This document shows positions 1 to 4,945 of a stretch of 5,263 bases of DNA, one piece after another. The notes under the pieces are model-generated. The model was not told where the DNA came from, made no database searches, and worked only from the letters and a program-made list of their open reading frames with translations. Both the position numbers and the translations under genes were made by a program. The stretch's first letter is position 1. The number at the start of each line of letters is the position of its first letter. This DNA is from Acidobacteriota bacterium (GTDB lineage: Bacteria > Acidobacteriota > Vicinamibacteria > Vicinamibacterales > 2-12-FULL-66-21): assembly GCA_020200195.1 (NCBI GenBank), contig JAIVJE010000506.1:1-5263 (forward strand), written 5' to 3'.

Positions 1-30
1 CCGCTATAAGAACTACGCACGAATCGCCCC

Positions 31-70
31 CAAAAACAAAGACTCCTGCAGACGCGTTCCTGCAGGAGTC
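31..70 (-). terminator. Intrinsic terminator, expression platform of the left-edge fluoride riboswitch
   Basis: On the minus strand an 11-bp perfect stem (positions 70-60 with 51-41, loop 59-52) is followed by a T-rich tract (40-31, TTTGTTTTTG). The 5' arm of the stem includes the GACTCC strand (70-65) that would otherwise form the aptamer pseudoknot. Terminator and ligand-bound aptamer are therefore mutually exclusive, which is the known arrangement for fluoride ON switches. The gene it controls would start left of base 1; positions 30-1 hold only leader sequence with no start codon. It would also define the 3' end of the MFS operon transcript when fluoride is absent. Confidence 0.85.
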
Positions 71-124
71 ATTGGTCTCCGTGGGCGGAGACGGTTCATG
101 GCGCACTCCACCGCTCGATGCGCC
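65..124 (-). promoter_or_regulatory. Fluoride riboswitch aptamer (crcB motif), diverged copy
   Basis: On the minus strand this has the crcB-motif order: P1 with a GTGGAGT loop (111-105), the linker ATGAACC, a 7-bp P2 (92-86 with 81-75, loop CCCA), then CAAT and the pseudoknot strand GACTCC (70-65). The base after the pseudoknot is U (64), matching the conserved partner of the adenine in CAAT. Compared with its sister copy at 1994-2043, P1 is damaged: only 3 bp form next to the loop, and the last loop base is G (104) instead of C, so the pseudoknot has 5 rather than 6 pairs. A competing 6-bp stem (124-119 with 105-100) is possible. The aptamer starts right after the MFS stop codon. A TAGGAT hexamer at 131-126, also present upstream of the sister copy, could be a -10 box. 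It may be functional or partly decayed. Confidence 0.78.
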
Positions 125-128
125 CATC

Positions 129-1301
129 CTACATCAGGCCATCGGCCCGCCGGAGCTGCGTGGCCCAGACGAAGCATGGGATCGCAAAAAGCTGGGCGGT
201 CACCGAGAACACCATCAGACCGGCAATCGAATGCGCATACATCCATCCCATCAACGCGCTGCCACTGAACCAGGCGACGCCGTACGCCAGATTGAACACG
301 CCATACGCCGTCGCGCGCCTCGCCGGTGACGTCATGTCAGCGATCGCCGCGCGCATGATCGACTCTTGGGCGCCCATGCCGATACCCCAGAGGATGGTTC
401 CGAGGACCGCGAACTCGGCCCGAGCACCGAACCCGAACAGCGCGAAGCTGGCCGACACCACCGTCGAGAACACCAACACGGTCACGCCGGACCGATCGAA
501 CCATCGTCCGAAGATCACCGCCGCGATCGCATCCACGCCCATGGCCAACGCATACAACGCCGGAATCCACGCGAGGCTGACGGTGCCTGCGCGGCCGAAG
601 TGATACGCGAGTAATGGGTAGTCAGCGTAACCGGCAGCCACCAGGGCGCTTCCACACAAGTACACCCAGTACGCCTTCGGGAATCCGGCGGATGTGGAGA
701 GCCGCACGTCCGGAATCTCGAGGTCCTGCGGCCGCGGGTAGAGACGCCAGGCGAGCGCCAGCGTGCCCAGCGCGGCCAGTGCCGGAACCAGCAACGCGGC
801 GAATCCGCGGCGGTAGTCGGCGTTCTGCGCAATGACAACCGTCAGCACCAGCGGCCCGACCGTGGCTCCCACCTGATCGAGCGCCTCGTGCAGCCCGAAT
901 CCCCAACCGCGGCCTGTGGTCTTGGTCGCGTACGACAGCATCGCATCACGGGCCGGCGTGCGGAGCGCCTTCCCCGTCCGTTCGAGGATGACCAGCGCCG
1001 CGGCCACCTGCCAGTTCTCCGCGAACGCGAGCAGAGGCACGGCGAACAGATTGAGCGCGTAACCGGCAAACGTGATGGCCCAGTAGTGGTGCGTCCGATC
1101 GGCCAGGCGGCCAGACCAGAGCCGCAACCCGTAGCCGACCAGCTCACCGCCGCCTGACACGACGCTGATCGCAAACGCCGACGCGCCAAGCATTCCGAGG
1201 AACGGGCCGACGGCGCTCCGCGCACCCTCGTACGTCATGTCCGCGAAGAGACTGACGATGCCGAGCAGGATGACGAAGTTCAGAGCTCGCGACGTGCGCA
1301 T
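129..1301 (-). CDS. MFS transporter under fluoride-riboswitch control
   Basis: This encodes a 390-residue hydrophobic protein of the usual 12-helix Major Facilitator Superfamily size. The N-terminal helix carries SLFADMTYEGARS (about residues 17-29), a signature I associate with a bacterial MFS subgroup. Residues 61-70 (LWSGRLADRT) match the loop 2-3 motif A with its conserved G, D and R. The second half repeats the pattern around residues 264-273 (FGRWFDRSGV). The ATG start is supported by GGAG at 1310-1307, 5 bases upstream. The gene overlaps the 3' end of the HEAT gene by 22 bases, which suggests translational coupling, and ends just before another riboswitch. The substrate cannot be read from sequence. 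Membership in a fluoride-controlled operon suggests a role in ion or metabolite efflux during fluoride stress, but this is inference. Confidence 0.93.
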   Translation of the reverse strand: MRTSRALNFVILLGIVSLFADMTYEGARSAVGPFLGMLGASAFAISVVSGGGELVGYGLRLWSGRLADRTHHYWAITFAGYALNLFAVPLLAFAENWQVAAALVILERTGKALRTPARDAMLSYATKTTGRGWGFGLHEALDQVGATVGPLVLTVVIAQNADYRRGFAALLVPALAALGTLALAWRLYPRPQDLEIPDVRLSTSAGFPKAYWVYLCGSALVAAGYADYPLLAYHFGRAGTVSLAWIPALYALAMGVDAIAAVIFGRWFDRSGVTVLVFSTVVSASFALFGFGARAEFAVLGTILWGIGMGAQESIMRAAIADMTSPARRATAYGVFNLAYGVAWFSGSALMGWMYAHSIAGLMVFSVTAQLFAIPCFVWATQLRRADGLM

Positions 1302-1696
1302 TCCGTCTCCGATGCCGGCCGACCGATGTGTTCGAGCACGGGCGCCGCCGCGCGCCGTACGATAAACGACCGATGTCCGAGGGCATCCAACGCGATCCGC
1401 CGAGCGTCATCATCCGCCACCACGATGAGTGCGCTCAGAAGGCCGGCGAGGACATGCGGCTCGTTCGGAAACCGCCGCATGGCTGTCTCGATCGCGCGCG
1501 ATGCTTCCGGATCGCGCCGAGCCGCCAAGGCGAGGGCCGCCCGAATCACGGTGTCGGCGATTGGATGCGTGAGCGCGGCCATCAGCTTGTCGCGGAAGTC
1601 GCGCTCGTGAAGGATGGTGATATCGGCTCCGCAGTGGGAGCACCGACGCGCGTCGTGGGGAACGACTCGCCAGCATGCAGGACAGAGCGTCGTCAT
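1280..1696 (-). CDS. Zinc-ribbon and HEAT-like repeat protein
   Basis: This is a 138-residue soluble protein. Residues 5-22 hold two CxxC pairs (CPAC and CSHC; Cys5, Cys8, Cys19, Cys22), typical of a short zinc ribbon. From about residue 30 onward it is rich in Ala, Leu and Arg helices in antiparallel-pair spacing, resembling HEAT/PBS-lyase-type repeats, a fold used for protein binding. I chose the ATG at 1696 because GGAGG lies 5 bases upstream (1706-1702). An in-frame ATG at 1783 would add 29 residues, but that stretch is the fluoride aptamer and its codons are explained by RNA structure. The gene sits between a translational riboswitch and the MFS gene, overlapping the latter. No enzymatic motif is visible. 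An adaptor or sensor partner for the transporter is possible; the function is unknown. Confidence 0.85.
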   Translation of the reverse strand: MTTLCPACWRVVPHDARRCSHCGADITILHERDFRDKLMAALTHPIADTVIRAALALAARRDPEASRAIETAMRRFPNEPHVLAGLLSALIVVADDDARRIALDALGHRSFIVRRAAAPVLEHIGRPASETECARREL

Positions 1697-1701
1697 GGCG
1701 G

Positions 1702-1789
1702 CCTCCAGGCAGATTCCTGCCGATGGGTTCTCAGCAGGAGTCATCAGCCTGGCGGGCACCAGACGGGCAACGGCGGACTCCATCGCCGT
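1702..1789 (-). promoter_or_regulatory. Fluoride riboswitch with predicted translational expression platform
   Basis: The minus strand carries the canonical motif: a P1 stem (1789-1784 with 1775-1770, 6 bp) closing the loop ATGGAGTC (1783-1776), a 7-base linker GTTGCCC, P2 (1764-1759 with 1752-1747, 6 bp with one G-U), then TGAT and the pseudoknot strand GACTCC (1742-1737), fully complementary to GGAGTC in the P1 loop. The A at loop position 1 and the U after P2 match the usual A6-U38 pair. There is no T-tract terminator. Instead, 1752-1747 can pair with 1710-1705, and 1739-1734 with 1720-1715, linked by a GAT/ATC helix. This long hairpin would consume P2, the binding core and the pseudoknot, and cover the first two Gs of the GGAGG ribosome-binding site at 1706-1702. 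That predicts a fluoride ON switch for the HEAT gene. Confidence 0.85.
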
Positions 1790-1852
1790 ACGTGTCTATC
1801 TCTTGAAGACGAATGCTTGGCACAGGGCGTTCGCTGCGCACCAGAGCTGGAC

Positions 1853-1875
1853 TCAAGGGGGTGGTGGCCCCTTGA
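1853..1875 (-). other. Stem-loop at the end of the small membrane ORF
   Basis: A perfect 8-bp inverted repeat, TCAAGGGG (1853-1860) and CCCCTTGA (1868-1875), has a 7-base loop and covers the last codons and stop of the small ORF. No T-run follows on either strand, so it is not a standard terminator. It could be an mRNA processing or stability element between the small ORF and the next aptamer, or simply a result of the Pro-codon run. Confidence 0.4.
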
Positions 1876-1948
1876 CGCAGAACCACGTCACCACGCCCAG
1901 CATCATGATCACCAGGCACGCCACGGCAATCATTCCAAGCAGGGTCAT
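1853..1948 (-). CDS. Putative 31-residue single-pass membrane peptide
   Basis: This short ORF is the first reading frame after the riboswitch terminator. It starts with ATG 11 bases beyond the T-tract and stops with TGA. The translation begins MTLLGMIAVACLVIMM, continues LGVVTWFCV, and ends in Lys-Gly and four prolines. It is one hydrophobic segment (about residues 3-25) with a positive charge and a polyproline tail, a typical small membrane protein. Codons end mostly in G or C, as in the neighbours. No strong Shine-Dalgarno is seen (GGGCGACGAAT only), which lowers confidence. Its position directly behind a fluoride switch suggests fluoride-induced expression, perhaps as a small partner of a transporter; this is inference. 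I recognise no family. Confidence 0.55.
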   Translation of the reverse strand: MTLLGMIAVACLVIMMLGVVTWFCVKGPPPP

Positions 1949-1959
1949 ATTCGTCGCCC

Positions 1960-1998
1960 AAAAACAAAAAACTCCTGCAGGTGCGTTCCCGCAGGAGT
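1960..1998 (-). terminator. Intrinsic terminator, expression platform of the operon-leading fluoride riboswitch
   Basis: On the minus strand an 11-bp stem (1998-1988 with 1981-1971, including one G-U pair, loop AACGCA) is followed at once by a T-rich run (TTTTTTGTTTTTGG, about 1971-1958). Its 5' arm overlaps the pseudoknot strand at 1999-1994, so fluoride binding should block terminator formation and let transcription continue into the small membrane ORF, the HEAT gene and the MFS gene. Confidence 0.92.
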
Positions 1999-2043
1999 CA
2001 TTGGTCTCACCAGGTGAGACGGTTCATGGCGGACTCCACCGCC
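1994..2043 (-). promoter_or_regulatory. Fluoride riboswitch aptamer (crcB motif)
   Basis: On the minus strand P1 (GGCG 2043-2040 with CGCC 2031-2028) closes the loop GTGGAGTC (2039-2032). The linker ATGAACC leads to a 7-bp P2 (2020-2014 with 2010-2004), then CAAT and GACTCC (1999-1994). GACTCC is perfectly complementary to GGAGTC in the P1 loop and so gives the 6-bp pseudoknot. The following U (1993) and the A at 2001 correspond to the conserved A40-U48 gating pair of the known aptamer. P2 differs in sequence from the copy at 65-124 but keeps pairing, which is covariation evidence for a real RNA. The A6-U38 pair of the reference aptamer appears here as G (2039) and C (2003). It leads the minus-strand operon. 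Confidence 0.93.
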
Positions 2044-2057
2044 CGCCCGTTTTTTCC

Positions 2058-2086
2058 ATCCTACACCACGTCACAGGCAGGTTCAG
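2058..2086 (-). promoter_or_regulatory. Candidate promoter of the minus-strand operon
   Basis: TAGGAT at 2063-2058 serves as a candidate -10 box, with the weak -35-like CTGAAC at 2086-2081 and a 17-base spacer. Transcription would start in the A-run at about 2055-2050, a few bases before the aptamer, as expected for a riboswitch leader. The hexamer within TGTAGGATGG is repeated before the copy at 65-124. The -35 match is poor. Confidence 0.45.
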
Positions 2087-2169
2087 CCGGACTTGGATCG
2101 CCGGGTGGAATGTTCTGGTAGCGTAGCGAAGGCGGTGCGCTCGGCGCCTCTGGAGCCTACGATCCCGCT

Positions 2170-2868
2170 GTGAAGATCCTGATCATCTCCGACGTTCACG
2201 GCAATGCTGAGCCATTGAACGCCATGACCGAGTCGTACGATGAACTGTGGGTGCTCGGCGATCTGGTCAACTATGGTCCGGAACCCGCATATGTCATTCG
2301 CCGCTTGCGACAGCGCGCGACATTGATCGTACGCGGCAACCACGATCACGCCGTGGGTTATGACGTTGACCCGAGATGTTCTGCTCCGTTCCGCGCGATG
2401 GCGGAAGCCACACGGCAACACGCGCTGAAGACGCTCTCTGAGGAGGACAAGCACTTCCTTCGCGACCTGCCGCTTACGGCGTCCGTCGAGCGCGACCAGC
2501 GGCGCTTTTTCCTGTGTCATGCGACGCCGTCAGACCCATTGTTCGCGTACTGTCCGCCTGATTCGCGAGCGTGGGTGGACGAGAGCGCCGCAGTCGACGC
2601 CGATGTGATTCTCGTGGGCCATACGCATCTGCCGTTCGTCCGTCGCATTGGCAACCGGACGGTGGTGAATCCCGGCAGTCTGGGGCAACCCAAGGAGGGA
2701 GGGCCCGACGCCTCCTACGCCGTTTGGCAGGACGGGGAGCTCACACTTCGTAAGCTGAAGTACCCAGTGGACCGCACGATCGCAAAGATCGCAGACCTGC
2801 CCCTACCGACGGAGATCACAGCTGCTCTGCGTCATCTGCTCGAGACCGGACGCCCGCCCACTTCCTGA
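2170..2868 (+). CDS. Calcineurin-like metallophosphoesterase (YfcE/ApaH-like)
   Basis: This encodes a 232-residue phosphoesterase with all blocks of the two-metal calcineurin-like fold: SDVHGN with Asp8 and His10, GD at 30-31, GNHDH at 56-60, the metal-binding His117 in CHATPSD, and GHTH at 150-153. NPGSLGQPK follows at 167-175, a pattern common in the Metallophos_2/YfcE group. The start is GTG at 2170; it puts the first beta strand (MKILIISD) at the N-terminus as in relatives. The nearest GGAG is 14 bases upstream, so initiation looks weak. The C-terminal 50 residues are less conserved. The substrate may be a phosphodiester or dinucleotide; it cannot be decided. The gene is flanked by two fluoride-controlled operons but has no visible riboswitch of its own. 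Its link to fluoride is unproven. Confidence 0.92.
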   Translation: MKILIISDVHGNAEPLNAMTESYDELWVLGDLVNYGPEPAYVIRRLRQRATLIVRGNHDHAVGYDVDPRCSAPFRAMAEATRQHALKTLSEEDKHFLRDLPLTASVERDQRRFFLCHATPSDPLFAYCPPDSRAWVDESAAVDADVILVGHTHLPFVRRIGNRTVVNPGSLGQPKEGGPDASYAVWQDGELTLRKLKYPVDRTIAKIADLPLPTEITAALRHLLETGRPPTS

Positions 2869-2887
2869 ACCTGCCGAGAATGGCGCA

Positions 2888-2917
2888 TTGACGGCACGGT
2901 TCGCACCTCCGCATAAT
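2888..2917 (+). promoter_or_regulatory. Sigma70-type promoter of the antiporter-crcB operon
   Basis: TTGACG (2888-2893, 5 of 6 to consensus) and CATAAT (2912-2917, 5 of 6) are separated by 18 bases. The predicted start at about 2923-2925 is just upstream of the first aptamer stem at 2927, so the transcript would begin with the riboswitch-like fold. This is the best promoter in the window. Confidence 0.75.
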
Positions 2918-2926
2918 GGGGGAAAC

Positions 2927-3028
2927 GGCGGTGGAGTCCGCCCGTAACCGCCGCGCTCCCGGCATGTCTTCCGAGGCCGGGAGCATGACGACGACCCATC
3001 TGCAATCGGATACGGCGCGAGGTCGGCC
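2927..3028 (+). promoter_or_regulatory. Fluoride-riboswitch-like leader of the antiporter-crcB operon (degenerate or variant)
   Basis: The 5' half matches the other copies: GGCG, loop GTGGAGTC, CGCC (2927-2942), then CGTAACC, close to ATGAACC in the copies at 65-124 and 1994-2043. Five extra bases follow, then a strong 9-bp P2 (2955-2963 with 2976-2984, 12-base loop). The 3' half departs from consensus: ATGACGACGACCC (2985-2997) replaces AATGACTCC, so only GAC can pair with the loop GTC in register. CGACC (2992-2996) is complementary to GGTCG (3021-3025), which overlaps the ribosome-binding site GAGG at 3019-3022. A translational ON switch is therefore possible. Promoter position and downstream crcB favour a fluoride role; the broken pseudoknot argues for decay or altered function. 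Confidence 0.5.
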
Positions 3029-3032
3029 ATGA
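2985..3032 (+). other. Possible 15-codon leader ORF overlapping the antiporter start
   Basis: An ATG at 2985 opens a 15-codon frame (MTTTHLQSDTARGRP) whose TGA at 3030-3032 overlaps the antiporter ATG at 3029 in an ATGA junction. GAGG lies 8 bases before the ATG, though inside the P2 loop and stem. An in-frame ATG at 2964 would give 22 codons. Such an overlap is typical of translational coupling, but the ORF coincides with RNA structure and may be chance. Confidence 0.22.
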
Positions 3033-4543
3033 CGGAGGTCTGGCTTCGTGCAGCCCTCTGGCTCGGGCTCGCGCTCGCGGCCACGCTGATTTCGATTCGG
3101 CTGCGAATTGCGACCGCGCTGTCCGAGATCGTCGTCGGCACAGTCGCGCAACTCCTCATCGGCGCGTTTGTCGGGACCGCTCTGCTCGGCACAACCGACA
3201 GCTGGATCACCTTCTTATCCGCCACTGGCGCGGTGTTCCTCACCTTCCTCGCTGGCGCCGAGCTCGATCCCGCGGTGCTGCGCGCCAAGTGGCGGGAGAC
3301 CGGCGTGATCGGGCTGGTCAGCTTCGCGGCCCCATTCCTCGGGTGCGCGGCCTATGGGCGGTATGTCCTCGCGTGGGACTCGCAGGCGAGTTGGCTCGCC
3401 GGCGTGGCGCTATCGACCACGTCAGTGGCGGTCGTGTACGCCGTGATGCTCGAACTCGGTCTCAACAGCACGGGGTTCGGGAAAGCCGTTCTGGCGGCCT
3501 GCTTCGTCACGGATCTGGGAACCGTGGTCGCGCTCGGGTTGATCTTCGCGCCGTTTACGGCCCGCACGCTGGTCTTCGCACTTGTCACCGCGGTTGTCGT
3601 CGGCGTCTTGCCGTGGGTGACCTCACGCTTCTTTCGAACATTCGGCGGGCGACCCTCGGAACTCGAGGTCAAGTACCTCCTGCTGGTACTGTTCGCCCTC
3701 GGCGGGTTGGCGACCTGGGCAGATAGTGAGGCCGTCCTACCGGCGTACCTGGTCGGGATGGTCCTCGCGGGCACCGTCGGCAAGGACCACGCCTTGATCA
3801 GACGGTTGCGCACGCTGACGTTTGGTCTGCTCACGCCCTTCTATTTCATTCGCGCCGGCTCGTTCGTTTCGGTGCCGGCCCTCGTCGCCGCTCCCACGGT
3901 CGTCGGCGGGCTGCTGGTGGTAAAACTCTTGACGAAGACACTTGGCATCTGGCCTGTGACACGGCTGTTCCGGTATCCGCGCACCGAAGCCGCATACGCC
4001 ACGCTGCTGATGTCCACCGGACTGACGTTCGGCAGTATCTCGGCGCTGTTCGGTCTGACGCACGACATCATCGGTCAGGCGCAATACTCGTATTTGATTG
4101 CGGCAGTCATCGGCAGCGCGGTCGTCCCCACGCTAGTGGCGAACGCGTTCTTCGTGCCCGATGCCGAGACCGCGTTCGAGGACGCGCTCGACCTCGCGGC
4201 GCTTGCCCGGGCGCGACTCTCCGTCGTGTCGGTCGCGAGTCCTCCCGAGCCGCCGACAGAAGTCGAGACGCAGGCCGCCATCGAAGCAGCCACGGCTCAT
4301 TACGAGAAACTGTTCGAAAGCTTGCGCCGGCAAGCCCAGGAGCGACACGTGGAACTCCGCACGCACGTACTTGTGGGTCACCCCGCAGATCAGATCTTGA
4401 AAGCGGCCACCGCTCAGAGTGCCGACCTGATTGTCGTTGGCCGCCGCGGCCGATCGGCGATCCGCGAATGGGTCTCCGGCTCAACGTCGCGACGGGTCGT
4501 CTCGCACGCCAACTGCCCTGTCCTCGTCGTGAGGGCGCGTTGA
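3029..4543 (+). CDS. Cation:proton antiporter (CPA2-like) with C-terminal universal stress protein domain
   Basis: This is a 504-residue two-part protein. Residues 1-375 form a multi-helix Na+/H+ exchanger domain: SEIVVG near 32, FLAGAELDP at 73-81 (a CPA2 hallmark), TTSVAVVYA at 130-138, the buried acidic site TD at 161-162 (Asp162), and PFYFIRAG at 270-277. Residues about 380-504 form a Usp domain ending in the ATP-binding motif G-x2-G-x9-G-S (Gly471, Gly474, Gly484, Ser485) and CPVLVVRAR. The usual first Usp strand (LVPxDGS-like) is missing or replaced near the junction. The ATG start has GAGG 6 bases upstream (3019-3022). The gene shares one base with crcB (TGATG). Na+/H+ antiporters and Usp proteins are known fluoride-riboswitch-associated genes; here they are fused. 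Whether it moves fluoride-linked ions or restores pH is inference. Confidence 0.93.
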   Translation: MTEVWLRAALWLGLALAATLISIRLRIATALSEIVVGTVAQLLIGAFVGTALLGTTDSWITFLSATGAVFLTFLAGAELDPAVLRAKWRETGVIGLVSFAAPFLGCAAYGRYVLAWDSQASWLAGVALSTTSVAVVYAVMLELGLNSTGFGKAVLAACFVTDLGTVVALGLIFAPFTARTLVFALVTAVVVGVLPWVTSRFFRTFGGRPSELEVKYLLLVLFALGGLATWADSEAVLPAYLVGMVLAGTVGKDHALIRRLRTLTFGLLTPFYFIRAGSFVSVPALVAAPTVVGGLLVVKLLTKTLGIWPVTRLFRYPRTEAAYATLLMSTGLTFGSISALFGLTHDIIGQAQYSYLIAAVIGSAVVPTLVANAFFVPDAETAFEDALDLAALARARLSVVSVASPPEPPTEVETQAAIEAATAHYEKLFESLRRQAQERHVELRTHVLVGHPADQILKAATAQSADLIVVGRRGRSAIREWVSGSTSRRVVSHANCPVLVVRAR

Positions 4544-4935
4544 TGACGATGCTGATGCCGTACCTCCTTGTCGGTGTTGGTGGATTCGTTGGCGCCAATG
4601 CGCGATTTGTCATCGCACGGCTGGTGGGGGACGCCTTCGAGACACGCTTTCCGCTGGGCACGTTCGTCATCAACATCAGCGGCTCGTTCCTGTTAGGCGT
4701 GCTCGGCACAATCATCGCGCTGAAGGTGATGCCGAACTCGGAGGCGATGCGGCTCGCCCTGGGCGTCGGCTTCCTGGGCGCGTTCACGACGTTTTCCACC
4801 TTCGAATTCGAAACGCACGCCCTGTTCGAGGACGGATCCTGGCTGCTGGCCACCACCAACATGTTTGCGAGCCTGTTCGTGGGACTGATCGCTCTCAGGG
4901 CCGGGATCGTGCTCGCGAGAACGTGGCTGACGTGA
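4543..4935 (+). CDS. crcB: Fluoride channel CrcB/FluC
   Basis: This encodes 130 residues, the normal size of a single-domain Fluc subunit, which works as an antiparallel dual-topology dimer in the inner membrane and lets fluoride leave the cytoplasm. Hallmarks are all present: GGFVGANARF at 13-22 (Arg21), GTFVINISGSFLLG at 39-52 (Asn44, Ser48), and GFLGAFTTFSTF at 76-87, whose Phe84 and Phe87 correspond to the pore phenylalanines. Four hydrophobic segments are seen. The frame is open further upstream, but ATG 4543 is chosen because it overlaps the antiporter stop (TGATG), gives the family length, and has GAGGG at 4531-4535, 7 bases upstream. It is followed after 10 bases by the DUF190 gene, a common partner of crcB. 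Confidence 0.98.
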   Translation: MTMLMPYLLVGVGGFVGANARFVIARLVGDAFETRFPLGTFVINISGSFLLGVLGTIIALKVMPNSEAMRLALGVGFLGAFTTFSTFEFETHALFEDGSWLLATTNMFASLFVGLIALRAGIVLARTWLT

Positions 4936-4945
4936 GGGAACGGCC

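Noticed and set aside
41..70. Palindromic repeats at 41-70 and 1971-1998 as mobile-element ends or a two-unit CRISPR-like repeat
   Set aside because: Each is a hairpin followed by a T-rich tract on the minus strand and is part of a fluoride-switch terminator; there are no transposase, target duplications or spacers.
118..603. A 161-codon plus-strand frame opposite the MFS gene
   Set aside because: It is antisense to the coherent membrane protein, with compositional bias and no domain-like pattern.
1697..1783. A 29-residue N-terminal extension of the HEAT protein from the in-frame ATG at 1783
   Set aside because: The ATG is part of the conserved aptamer loop ATGGAGTC and lacks a ribosome-binding site, while ATG 1696 has GGAGG at ideal spacing and starts directly at the zinc ribbon.
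1731..1967. A 78-codon minus-strand frame overlapping the small membrane ORF
   Set aside because: Its start lies beside the terminator T-tract, it runs through the aptamer in another frame, and its product is polar and low in complexity with no recognisable motif.
1328..2126. Long plus-strand open frames opposite the HEAT gene and riboswitches
   Set aside because: They are antisense shadows typical of GC-rich DNA; translations are rich in Arg, His and Pro, and they cross the structured leaders.
4468..4542. A longer crcB start at 4468
   Set aside because: It would overlap 75 bases of the Usp domain and give a polar Arg-rich extension not found in CrcB; ATG 4543 has a Shine-Dalgarno and the overlap junction.
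4107..4862. A 251-codon minus-strand frame opposite the Usp domain and crcB
   Set aside because: Both plus-strand genes are certain from motifs; the antisense product is Arg/Ser/Pro-rich and shows no family features.
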